Shown here: one piece after another, positions 26,268-34,045 of the stretch
Position numbering within the stretch: the first letter of the stretch is position 1
Layout of the letters: every line of letters begins with the position of its first letter
Source of the DNA: a candidate division WOR-3 bacterium
GTDB lineage: Bacteria > Hydrothermota > Tepidihabitantia > Tepidihabitantales > Tepidihabitantaceae
Assembly (NCBI GenBank): GCA_013177935.1
Contig: JABLXZ010000003.1
Coordinates: forward strand, 124,001-188,000
DNA length: 64,000 nucleotides
Direction of reading: 5' to 3'
Notes under the pieces: generated by a model
The model's database searches: none
Told to the model about the DNA's origin: nothing
What the model saw: the letters and a program-made list of their open reading frames with translations, nothing else
Made by a program: the position numbers and the translations under genes

Positions 26268-28756
26268 CAGCCATGGTTAATTGTCTTCTGTGCCCGTAAA
26301 GCCCGGTCAACATTTTCAATCACCTGAATAAGTAAAGCCCGGGCATTCTTAAAATCTGGATTATTCAGTGCCTCGACAACAAGGTTTAATGTCCTTTCAG
26401 TTTTAATCTTACCTAACGCCTCTACCGCAGCCTTGCGTACATACTTACGCGTGTCCTTGAGCATAGCAATCAGGGGTTCTATCGCAGTCTCAGAGCCAAT
26501 CTTACCTAACTCCTCTACCGCAGCCCAGCGTACATACTTATGCGTGTCCTTGAGCATAGCAATCAGGGGTTCTATCGCAGTCTCAGAGCCAATCTTACCT
26601 AACGCTCTTACCGCAGCCCCGCGCACAAACTCATTCGTGTCCTTGAGCATAGCAATCAGGGGTTCTATCGCAGTCTCAGAGCCAATTTCGCCTAACGCCT
26701 CTACCGCAGCCTCGCGTACATCCTCATCCGTGTCTTTGAGCATAGCAATCAGGGGTTCTATCGCAGTCTCAGAGCCAATCTTACCTAACGCTCTTACCGC
26801 AGCCCCGCGCACATCCCAATTCCAACTTTCGAGCAGAGCAATCAACCTTTTTTCTGCCTCATCTTTGCCCCAGGCGATAAGAATGTCAATTGCTTTGACA
26901 TAATTTGTGTTGAAAAGATTATCAATCTTCCAAAGGAGTTCCTGTTTAACTTCTGGAACATCAATCTTTGCCTCTTTTAGACATAGTGCGGCAAGTTTAA
27001 AATGCTCGTAATAAAGAACAAACAATGGTTTGCCTTTCGGATTAAGGATTGCGTTAAGGAGCGCTTTAAGCCTCGGCACATCATCAATGAGACCGGCAAG
27101 GAATTTGATTGATTCGGTCCAGTTCGGATGGAAGAGAAATTCTCTTAGTTTGACCACATCATCAGGACGGGAAAAAATTTCAAGTAGTTTTTCTGCGGCA
27201 AGAAACTCCTGAAAGGAGCGGTGGCGGAATACCAAAGTTTCATCCCCGGTCTCAATGAACCGCAAAACCCAGTTTAACCGCTCAAGTTCTTGAAGTTTAT
27301 CGCCAATTAAAGATACACCAACACTTCTTGGAAACTGACCAAGGTGGTTTTTCTTTAAAGTCTCAAACGCCAGTGTTCGCAGGTTGTCAATGGCATATTC
27401 CGGTTTTTTGTCAATAATACGGTTGTCTTCCTCACGCTGGCTGAACCGGCGGATAAAGTGGCGATATATATCAGAACGGTTGGCAATCCTGCCCAATCTA
27501 CCGTCTTTCTGTTGTAGAAGTTCAATGACCATCCTGGCGATAATCGGAATGGCGAGCAGTTTCTTATCCAGTTCTTTTATCTCCGGCGCCTTTAAAAAAT
27601 TGCCGTAATAACTTTCAAGCCCTTTTTTATCAAACTCCACGAGCCGGATAGGTAAAAAATCACTTAGCGAACTTCGATAAGCCTGCCAGGTTTCCGGCCT
27701 GGTGGTCAAAATTATCCGGTTTCTGCCTAATGATACCGATTGGAGACAGCCAATCAGCCCTTCCCGTCTACTTACCTGGTCAAGGGCATCAAAGAGTAAA
27801 AGGAGTTGCCCATCTCTCTTTAATTCACCGATAAGCCGGGACAATTGATTTTGCCGGATGTGGTTTTTATCTTTATCCGCCAGAAACCGTTTAAGGATGA
27901 TTTGGTCAATTGTCGCCTCATTGCAACAGGCACCCTGCTCCGGAGTAAAGAAAACCGGTACCGGTTTACCATCCTGCCAGTTCCGGCAGGCACGGATGAA
28001 TAACTCCTGCAAAAATGTGGTCTTGCCCATTCCGGAGTCAGCAACAACCGCAACCTTTGACTCCTTCCCGAAAAGGATATCGGCATTTATGTCAACCGAC
28101 TGATAATGTTCTAACTCTTTTATTTCATCGCCGGGCTGCAATCTCCTGAATTCTCCCTCAGATTCGGGTTTCTTTCGCAATCGCTGGAGGATTGGCTCAA
28201 CATATTGCCTGCCTTCACCCATCAGTTCCTGTTGTCGTTTGGCAATATTATTTTCGGTGAGTTTGAGATATTGTCTGATGACATATGAGCGTTTATGGGG
28301 CGAAATATAATCGTCCAGCCGGCGCAACACTTTAGTTTGGAGATGGGTGGCAAAATCACGGAAATGCCACAGTACCTCGTCGTAAAGGACATCAACAAAG
28401 AACTTTATCCCTTCTTGTTGTTTTTTCTTAATCTCTGGAGAAAAACCCTTTTGGTTTGCCCATATTTGGTCGAGTACTTGGAAAAGTCTGTCAAAATTAA
28501 CCTCATCTGCATTTGGGTTAACAAGTTTCTCCCATAACTCCTGTTTGACCGTTTTATTCAAAAGAAAACTTTCATCAATTGCGCCAGGTCCCTCTATAGC
28601 AAATTCGGAGGCTTCAAGTGCTTCAAGCGCCCTCTCAAGTGCCTTGGTGAAACTTTTCCGGTTTTGCTGGTCCCTGAGAAATTCACCAATAAAGGTGTCG
28701 ACGCCCAGAGCGGATAACTCTTGAACTATGGTCGAAGCTATAGGTGTCAACAACAC
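26267..28756 (-). CDS. NACHT (STAND) NTPase with C-terminal HEAT repeats, bacterial NLR-like
   Basis: 829 residues. The helical N-terminal region (~1-230) is of unknown function. The NACHT NTPase has Walker A ADSGMGKTT (about 240) and Walker B LLLLFDALDQ (about 320). A winged-helix-like region follows (HRSFQEFLAAEKLL near 535). Then come HEAT repeats (IGSETAIEPLIAMLKDT, 31-residue unit) from ~650 to the end. The family includes bacterial NLR-like antiphage proteins, where the repeats sense a trigger and the N-terminus acts. Here the effector role is inference. The start is GTG 28756 or one of the next two TTGs: the -10 ends 2 nt before GTG, favouring the TTGs. AT-richer than its neighbours and without partners, so probably acquired. 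Confidence 0.85.
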   Translation of the reverse strand: MLLTPIASTIVQELSALGVDTFIGEFLRDQQNRKSFTKALERALEALEASEFAIEGPGAIDESFLLNKTVKQELWEKLVNPNADEVNFDRLFQVLDQIWANQKGFSPEIKKKQQEGIKFFVDVLYDEVLWHFRDFATHLQTKVLRRLDDYISPHKRSYVIRQYLKLTENNIAKRQQELMGEGRQYVEPILQRLRKKPESEGEFRRLQPGDEIKELEHYQSVDINADILFGKESKVAVVADSGMGKTTFLQELFIRACRNWQDGKPVPVFFTPEQGACCNEATIDQIILKRFLADKDKNHIRQNQLSRLIGELKRDGQLLLLFDALDQVSRREGLIGCLQSVSLGRNRIILTTRPETWQAYRSSLSDFLPIRLVEFDKKGLESYYGNFLKAPEIKELDKKLLAIPIIARMVIELLQQKDGRLGRIANRSDIYRHFIRRFSQREEDNRIIDKKPEYAIDNLRTLAFETLKKNHLGQFPRSVGVSLIGDKLQELERLNWVLRFIETGDETLVFRHRSFQEFLAAEKLLEIFSRPDDVVKLREFLFHPNWTESIKFLAGLIDDVPRLKALLNAILNPKGKPLFVLYYEHFKLAALCLKEAKIDVPEVKQELLWKIDNLFNTNYVKAIDILIAWGKDEAEKRLIALLESWNWDVRGAAVRALGKIGSETAIEPLIAMLKDTDEDVREAAVEALGEIGSETAIEPLIAMLKDTNEFVRGAAVRALGKIGSETAIEPLIAMLKDTHKYVRWAAVEELGKIGSETAIEPLIAMLKDTRKYVRKAAVEALGKIKTERTLNLVVEALNNPDFKNARALLIQVIENVDRALRAQKTINHG
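26412..26820 (-). repeat. Tandem 93-bp repeats encoding HEAT units
   Basis: Units begin at 26412, 26505, 26598, 26691 and 26784, an exact 93-nt (31-codon) period. The middle of each unit, around tagcaatcaggggttctat, is identical in four units. Silent sites match too, indicating recent duplication or gene conversion. Differences cluster at the tacatacttacgcgtg positions, which encode the first helix. Confidence 0.85.
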
Positions 28757-28758
28757 GG

Positions 28759-28787
28759 ATTATAGAAAACAGTTTTATACAGGTCAA
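28759..28787 (-). promoter_or_regulatory. Promoter of NACHT-HEAT gene
   Basis: TTGACC, 17 nt, TATAAT. Transcription should begin within codons 2-3 of the frame, so the second or third codon (TTG) may be the true leaderless start. Confidence 0.75.
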
Positions 28788-29606
28788 AAAAAGTAAAGCA
28801 GAGGTAGTGAATAATGTTCCACCCTTATCTCGAATAAGACCAGGTGCTAAACATAATTGTAGCAGGGTATCAAAAAGGAAGAATATGGGATGGGTCCGGA
28901 AAATACACCAAAGGTTTGACAATCCATTCTGCCTGCCCTAAGATAGATGTGTAAGATAGGTAGTGAGTAGATTCGGGCGGTTGGTTTATGAGTGAGGTAA
29001 ATCGGCTGTTAAATACAAGGTGGTTGTGTGGTCTATGCGAGTTTTGCCATATGTAATGCCATCGTTGGACTTATGGGCATTGGCTTCTAATTTCTCCAGC
29101 GCCGCCATAATCGTTTTGCATTCTGGCTGATGATGAGTTCAGGCATATTACTCACAATTCCCCTTATACATTACCTGATAGGTTTGTTGTTGTATAAGAT
29201 GGGTCATCCATTATGGAGTAGTGGGCGATGAATGTGACAGCTGTGTTGGCGCAGTTCTTCAGATTTGCACAATGGGTAGCATATTTGTTGCTTGTTTCTT
29301 GTATGCTGGATTTGGTGTTCAAAGAGCGCTCCCAGCGCGGGCAGGAGACGGCCATTTTCCAACCGCATGGCGTTTATTATGGCAGAAGTGCCTTTGACAC
29401 ACCACCGGAGAAGGGCAATTTGTTCGAAGAGGCTAAAAACGGGAGGGAAAATTGAGATGTGTTGGCTTCAACTGGAACTTCAACAACTACCGAACCGTCC
29501 GCCGCCCTTCCGACATTGAGCAGGAACTGCAACGGGAGGGTTCTGAGTAACAGGTTTTCAGGTTCGGGCAAGAAAAAGTTTATTAAATGCTGAGCAGTTT
29601 GGGCTA
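28788..29606. other. About 820-bp gene-poor region with possible coding remnants
   Basis: No recognised gene. Two stretches look once-coding. On the minus strand, 28986-29132 reads as a ~45-codon open frame ending LYLTADLPHS and containing TIMAALEKLEANAHKSNDG, with a stop right upstream. On the plus strand, 29228-29455 is a 75-codon frame with a hydrophobic segment (QWVAYLLLVSCMLDLVF). Neither has a convincing promoter or a family match I recognise. Best read as decayed accessory DNA next to the NACHT gene. Confidence 0.4.
28856..28904. repeat. Right imperfect direct repeat flanking NACHT gene
   Basis: Partner of 26224-26267 (core atatgggatgggtccgg). It lies 100 nt upstream of the NACHT start, outside its promoter. 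Confidence 0.45.
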
Positions 29607-29635
29607 TTGACAATTTCGTATTTTGGTGTTATACT
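29607..29635 (+). promoter_or_regulatory. Promoter of secreted propeller protein gene
   Basis: TTGACA, 17 nt, TATACT. The predicted leader of about 85 nt ends in GAGGAGG before the ATG at 29727. Confidence 0.75.
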
Positions 29636-29726
29636 GGCTCAGATGGGGAGGTAGCAGGAAAAGGGAAGGACGGCTTATTGTAGAATAGAGGGGGAGTGCT
29701 TCAAATCAGAGCGAAGAGGAGGTTCT

Positions 29727-31388
29727 ATGAAGCAGGGTTCTGTGGTCCTCGTTGCCGGTGTAGTGTTTGCCAGTCTGGTCGTCTCGCAACCGTTACCGGT
29801 TCGGATATACGGCGATAGTCTGGATGAAAGGGCGACAGCGCTGGTTCAGGCGGTTGAACCTGATGGTTTCTGTCTTGCGGGCTGGACAAAGAGTTATGGT
29901 CCGGGCTGTCCAGTTTTTTCCAATGTCTTGCTGTTGAAAACCGACCAGGATGGTACACCGGTCTGGGCGCGGATTTCGATCGGACGGAGTGATGATGAAG
30001 CCTATTCAATGGTAAGAACACACGATAACAGTTATGCGTTGTGCGGTTTCACCCTGAGTTATGGGATAGGTGCGCCTAATGCTAACATCTTTGTTGCCAA
30101 ATTCAGTTCCAATGGCAATATGTTGTGGGGTCGAGTATTCGGTGGTTGGGATGATGATATCCCTTATTCAATTATTGAGACCGCTGACCATGGTTTTGCC
30201 CTTTGCGGTTTGACGCACAGTTTTGGTCCGGCGCCATACCCGAATATGTTTCTGTTGCGCCTTGATTCGCTGGGCAGAGTAAGCTGGTTCAGGGTTTACT
30301 GGATGAGGCCTAACCATATGGAGGATGAAAGTTACTCAATTGTTCAAACCCGGGACAGTGGTTTTGCAATCTGTGGTCGAGCCAAGGCAACGCAACCGAA
30401 TCAGTTTGACGCCTTGCTAATGAAAACCGATGGTTCAGGCAATCCCCAATGGCTCTGGATTGCACCGGGTGAAACAATTGATGAGGCGTATTCGGTGGCG
30501 ATTGATTTTAACGGCGATATACTTACCGCTGGCTGGACTAAAAGCTTTGTTACTCAGCCTGTTGACCCGGCAAATCTGTTTGTTACCAAATTTAATCCGG
30601 CAGGAGGTTTCATCTGGTCGTTCAGTTACGGCTGGACAAACGGAGCAGAAAAGGTTCTTGACGACCGTTCACTGGTGCCAACACCCGATAGCGGTTGTGT
30701 TGTGTGCGGACCCACGACCAGTGTTGGTCCGGGTGTCCCGAACGCAAATTTCCTTCTTATGAAACTGGGTTTTAATGGCAACATTGTCTGGGCGCGGTCC
30801 CATCCCAGCCCCTATGACCCTGGTTTGAATGATGATGTGCCTTTGCCAATGGTTCGGCTCAACTGGGGCGGTTATGCGATTGCCGGATACTCAAACAGTT
30901 ACCAGCATCTCATCACCGGGGAAAATTTTATACTTTCTACATTTGACCAGAATGGGATGCGACCGATTTGTGTTGAGACGCAAGAGCCAGAATTTATGCC
31001 GGTAGCCTGGATTCAATGGGAAGTTTCCGACTCCTTATATCGTCCGGAAGAAGATTCGATTCTCTTTACTGCGGTGGATGTCAGGTATGATTCGGTCTGT
31101 TATGATACCAGCGGCGTGGGTCTGAAACAGGGCAATTTGCCCGTACCGACTCCGACTGCGGAACTGAAGATTATGGGAAGAGCGCTGATATTAAAACTTG
31201 GGCAGACGATGCCGGTTGATATTCAACTTTATACTTCAGATGGCAGGTGGTTTAATGAACTGGTACGAGGCGAATTTTCACCGGGCTCGTATCGGCTGGC
31301 TCTACCCAATAAAGGTGCGGCAGGCGTTTACATTGTGCGAGCGGCGCTTGGCAATGAACGGCGGACCGGAAAGGTTGTGCGGTATTGA
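29727..31388 (+). CDS. Secreted beta-propeller protein with T9SS sorting domain
   Basis: 553 residues. Signal peptide: MKQGSVVLVAGVVFASLVVS. GAGGAGG lies 5 nt before the ATG. Seven or so ~55-residue blades of the type GFALCGLTHSFG...NMFLLRLDSLGRVSW fill residues 25-400, a delayed-propeller pattern similar to SBBP repeats. A short linker leads to a C-terminal ~75-residue sorting-type domain (QLYTSDGRWFNEL ... GVYIVRAAL ... GKVVRY). No enzymatic motif seen. Probably exported through the type IX pathway, with no CARDB or Kelch-like part, unlike the genes at 6950 and 9879. Confidence 0.8.
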   Translation: MKQGSVVLVAGVVFASLVVSQPLPVRIYGDSLDERATALVQAVEPDGFCLAGWTKSYGPGCPVFSNVLLLKTDQDGTPVWARISIGRSDDEAYSMVRTHDNSYALCGFTLSYGIGAPNANIFVAKFSSNGNMLWGRVFGGWDDDIPYSIIETADHGFALCGLTHSFGPAPYPNMFLLRLDSLGRVSWFRVYWMRPNHMEDESYSIVQTRDSGFAICGRAKATQPNQFDALLMKTDGSGNPQWLWIAPGETIDEAYSVAIDFNGDILTAGWTKSFVTQPVDPANLFVTKFNPAGGFIWSFSYGWTNGAEKVLDDRSLVPTPDSGCVVCGPTTSVGPGVPNANFLLMKLGFNGNIVWARSHPSPYDPGLNDDVPLPMVRLNWGGYAIAGYSNSYQHLITGENFILSTFDQNGMRPICVETQEPEFMPVAWIQWEVSDSLYRPEEDSILFTAVDVRYDSVCYDTSGVGLKQGNLPVPTPTAELKIMGRALILKLGQTMPVDIQLYTSDGRWFNELVRGEFSPGSYRLALPNKGAAGVYIVRAALGNERRTGKVVRY

Positions 31389-31467
31389 TTGGGCAAAACA
31401 CCGGGATGCGCGGCATCAAACGCTAATTTACTTCCATAACTTTTCAGTTTAGGAGGCAAATTTAGGG

Positions 31468-31495
31468 TTGACCACTTCATAATATCGATTATAAT
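31468..31495 (+). promoter_or_regulatory. Promoter of gene at 31518
   Basis: TTGACC, 16 nt, TATAAT; short leader with AAAAGGAGG. Confidence 0.8.
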
Positions 31496-31517
31496 ACAGA
31501 CACAAAAGGAGGTGTTT

Positions 31518-32855
31518 GTGAAGGCGTTATGGGTTTGCCTGTTTGGGGTGCTTGTCACCCCGGTGTTTGCTCAGTATGAGTTCGGTTGCATCTGTTCAAC
31601 CGATGTGCCTTATGCGACCGGACCAAATAACAGCCATAAACTCGCCTTCCGCTCCGAGTTGCTCAACCCGGAAAGCGACACCGTTACTCTGATTTTCCAA
31701 TCGGCAGAAAGTATTTACATCGCAACCTCCGGTAATGGCAGTTCACCCTGGTCAAGACCGCAGGCGCTTTATCCCGGACAGAATCCCGGAGTAACCTGGG
31801 GAAGAAGTGGTCACCGGCATCTGGTCTGGGAGATGGTGGATACTGCATCAGGTGTGCGGAACATATTTTACCGAAACCTTGAGTACCGGATGACACCTTT
31901 AAATGTCAGCCAGAGTTCAGTTGCCTGTTCTCATCCCGATGTTTACGGCGATTCTACAGGTGTGGCGCATATTGTATGGGAAGAAGGTGGAGAAATCTGG
32001 TATCGTCGGGCAAATCAGAATGGTGTCATTGGCGACCGATTCTGTGTATCCGGGAATGCAGGCGATGTTTGTGACCTGCCCGCGATTGAGGAGTTCAGCG
32101 ATGGATTAGCTGTGGTATGGGAGAAGTTTGATGCGCAAAGGGGCCGGTACCGGATCATGCAACGCCGGCAGGTTAATGGTGTGTGGCAGCCAGAACAGTT
32201 TTTAATGGAGGCTTATTGGCCGCTACACCATCCTTCGGTTGATTTTAGTGTCGGTGGTGAGTCGTTTTCTGCGGGCTGGGATATGGATGCCGGCGGTAAT
32301 CTTGAAGTCCATTTTCACGATGGTAACGGTGGTGGTTATTCGACCCCGGGCAGTTCAACCGCACCGGTGCTTTCAACTGTCGGGACGGTGTGGTCCTATC
32401 TTTTCTGGGAGGAGGATTCAGCGGGCAGAAAGGATATTTTCACCCATTTTTACTACTTTATGAGCGGCTGGACCAGAAATTCGGTGCGTCGTATTTTTTC
32501 TATTGCGGAGCCGATATTTTCACCTAACTGTTTGGGTGCGCTTCTGGTCTGGACTCAGGGCGATGCTCCGCCTTACAAGGTGATGTGGGGATTTTTCGGG
32601 TATCCGATTGGGGTTGAAGAGCGAACGACAACAAACACCAGACCGGTATTGCAGACTCCAACAGTTGTCCGAAATGTGATTTTCCTTCCGGCGGCGAATT
32701 CCGGACAGGTGCTGGGCGGTTTGTTTGACCGCAGCGGTAAAAAGGTTATGGACCTTAAAGCGGGTGCTAATGATGTTGCTCATTTGAGTCCGGGCGTGTA
32801 TTTTGTGCATCCGGCATTGGGGCAGGAAGCGGGCAAGGTAATTATCACAAAGTAG
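31518..32855 (+). CDS. Secreted protein with BNR/propeller-like body and T9SS sorting domain
   Basis: 445 residues from GTG 31518. A GTG at 31512 is in frame but falls on the AAAAGGAGG ribosome site, so the later one is chosen. Signal peptide: KALWVCLFGVLVTPVFAQ. The body has sialidase-like (BNR-type) blades such as HRHLVWEMVDTASGVRNIFY and GVAHIVWEEGGEIWYRR, without catalytic residues I can identify. The tail GGLFDRSGKKVMDL ... SPGVYFVHP ... GKVIITK is a type IX sorting domain. Own promoter; not in operon with 29727. Confidence 0.75.
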   Translation: MKALWVCLFGVLVTPVFAQYEFGCICSTDVPYATGPNNSHKLAFRSELLNPESDTVTLIFQSAESIYIATSGNGSSPWSRPQALYPGQNPGVTWGRSGHRHLVWEMVDTASGVRNIFYRNLEYRMTPLNVSQSSVACSHPDVYGDSTGVAHIVWEEGGEIWYRRANQNGVIGDRFCVSGNAGDVCDLPAIEEFSDGLAVVWEKFDAQRGRYRIMQRRQVNGVWQPEQFLMEAYWPLHHPSVDFSVGGESFSAGWDMDAGGNLEVHFHDGNGGGYSTPGSSTAPVLSTVGTVWSYLFWEEDSAGRKDIFTHFYYFMSGWTRNSVRRIFSIAEPIFSPNCLGALLVWTQGDAPPYKVMWGFFGYPIGVEERTTTNTRPVLQTPTVVRNVIFLPAANSGQVLGGLFDRSGKKVMDLKAGANDVAHLSPGVYFVHPALGQEAGKVIITK

Positions 32856-32898
32856 ATAGAGAAGCGTAAAGGTAGATAATTAGCTACTGTTTTGTTTC

Positions 32899-33963
32899 TT
32901 ATTGACGGCGGTTAATCCCGGCGCGTAAAAGTTCGGCAATTTTCTGAGCGCCATTGATGGGGTATTTACCCCACCCGTTTTGTGCCATTTGCCGAAGTTT
33001 ACCCTGAGCGCGTAGGGTTAGCAGATAAGAGCCGAACTTTTCCGGGTGTTCAAGAGGCAGGCAGACACCCTGGTTTTTGGCAAATTCAAAGTTCAACGGG
33101 GCGAATGGTCCAATGTGGGGCAAAATTGCAAACATCGGTATGCCCAAGCCTAATGCCCAGTTGGTCCGTTCGTGGGTTGCGGCAACAAACAGGTCAATTT
33201 GAGGTAGAATGCGGGCGGTGGCGGTTGTCTCTTCGGAATAAGAGGAAAAGGCATAGACCGGACAGTTGAGTTTTCCTTTGAGCCAGTTGGCGGTTTGGTA
33301 ATCAACACCGCAGAAAATAAAGGGGTGAAGTCCGGAGTTAAGAACCGAACGGGCAGCGATGAGGATGGTGTGGATATGGGGTTTTGGTGAGGCGCCGGAG
33401 AGGAAAAAACCCATGTTAAGAGGTTCGTTTGAGGCGATACGCTGGAGGCGCGATTGAAAATCGGCATTGGCATCTTTTAAGAGTTCGGGTTCAATTACCA
33501 GCCCGGTGACGCGCAGAACATCGGGACTAACACCACAGGTGATGAGTTGTTCTGCGGTTTCTTGCAGAGGGACAAAAATTGACCGGGCAGCAGGAATGGC
33601 ACAGACCGGTGGCGCAGCAATCTCGCCGTGCAGGTAGGCAACAGGGCAGAATGGCGCGAGGATGTGGCAAATAAGCGGATGGTCGGCGAGGACAACTTTT
33701 CCCTCTTTTTTCAGCCGGTTTAATACGGGTGATTCGAGAAGACGCAGGATGAACCGGTTCGGTTTTTTCTCGCCCCGCAAGCGGTTGTAAAGAGTGGTCC
33801 AGATGCCGCCGCGACCGCCAAGCCGATATAACGAGCGGGCAATTTGCCATCCTATGCCTGAAACCTGAACAAGAGGAACATCGGGCAGATAGGAAAGTAC
33901 CGAGTTGAGGTACTGGGAATGGCCCCGACCAATGCCAGCGGTTACGGCAACGAGTTGAGTCAT
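32899..33963 (-). CDS. Putative GT-B glycosyltransferase
   Basis: 354 residues. The N-terminal AGIGRGHSQYL resembles the G-x-G-H-x loop of GT28/MurG/MGDG-synthase-type enzymes. The C-terminal half has MGFFLSGASPKPH and a donor-site-like region (FVAATHERTNWALGLGIPMFAI ... PLNFEFAKNQGV). No signal peptide, so cytoplasmic or membrane-peripheral. Acceptor and donor unknown. A leaderless promoter precedes the ATG, and the gene is divergent from the ABC exporter with an 82-bp gap. Confidence 0.6.
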   Translation of the reverse strand: MTQLVAVTAGIGRGHSQYLNSVLSYLPDVPLVQVSGIGWQIARSLYRLGGRGGIWTTLYNRLRGEKKPNRFILRLLESPVLNRLKKEGKVVLADHPLICHILAPFCPVAYLHGEIAAPPVCAIPAARSIFVPLQETAEQLITCGVSPDVLRVTGLVIEPELLKDANADFQSRLQRIASNEPLNMGFFLSGASPKPHIHTILIAARSVLNSGLHPFIFCGVDYQTANWLKGKLNCPVYAFSSYSEETTATARILPQIDLFVAATHERTNWALGLGIPMFAILPHIGPFAPLNFEFAKNQGVCLPLEHPEKFGSYLLTLRAQGKLRQMAQNGWGKYPINGAQKIAELLRAGINRRQ

Positions 33964-33969
33964 AGAAAC

Positions 33970-33998
33970 AGGATATTGAAAAGTTTATATATGGTCAA
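33970..33998 (-). promoter_or_regulatory. Glycosyltransferase promoter (leaderless type)
   Basis: TTGACC, 17 nt, TATCCT; the -10 ends 6 nt before the ATG. Confidence 0.6.
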
Positions 33999-34007
33999 AG
34001 TGTTATA

Positions 34008-34036
34008 TGGACAGGTAGGTTTTTTTCAGTAATAAT
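34008..34036 (+). promoter_or_regulatory. ABC exporter promoter (leaderless type)
   Basis: TGGACA, 17 nt, AATAAT; the -10 ends 9 nt before the ATG. Confidence 0.55.
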
Positions 34037-34045
34037 AGCGGTCTA

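Noticed and set aside
26412-26820. Regular repeats suggesting a CRISPR array
   Set aside because: The units are contiguous 93-bp in-frame coding repeats with no spacer-like unique segments and no cas genes nearby.
26433-26903. 156-codon plus-strand frame with internal repeats
   Set aside because: Complement of the HEAT tandem repeats; its repeats simply follow the 93-bp period of the real gene.
29377-29613. 78-codon minus-strand frame upstream of the propeller gene
   Set aside because: It overlaps the promoter at 29607, has no ribosome site and no family features.
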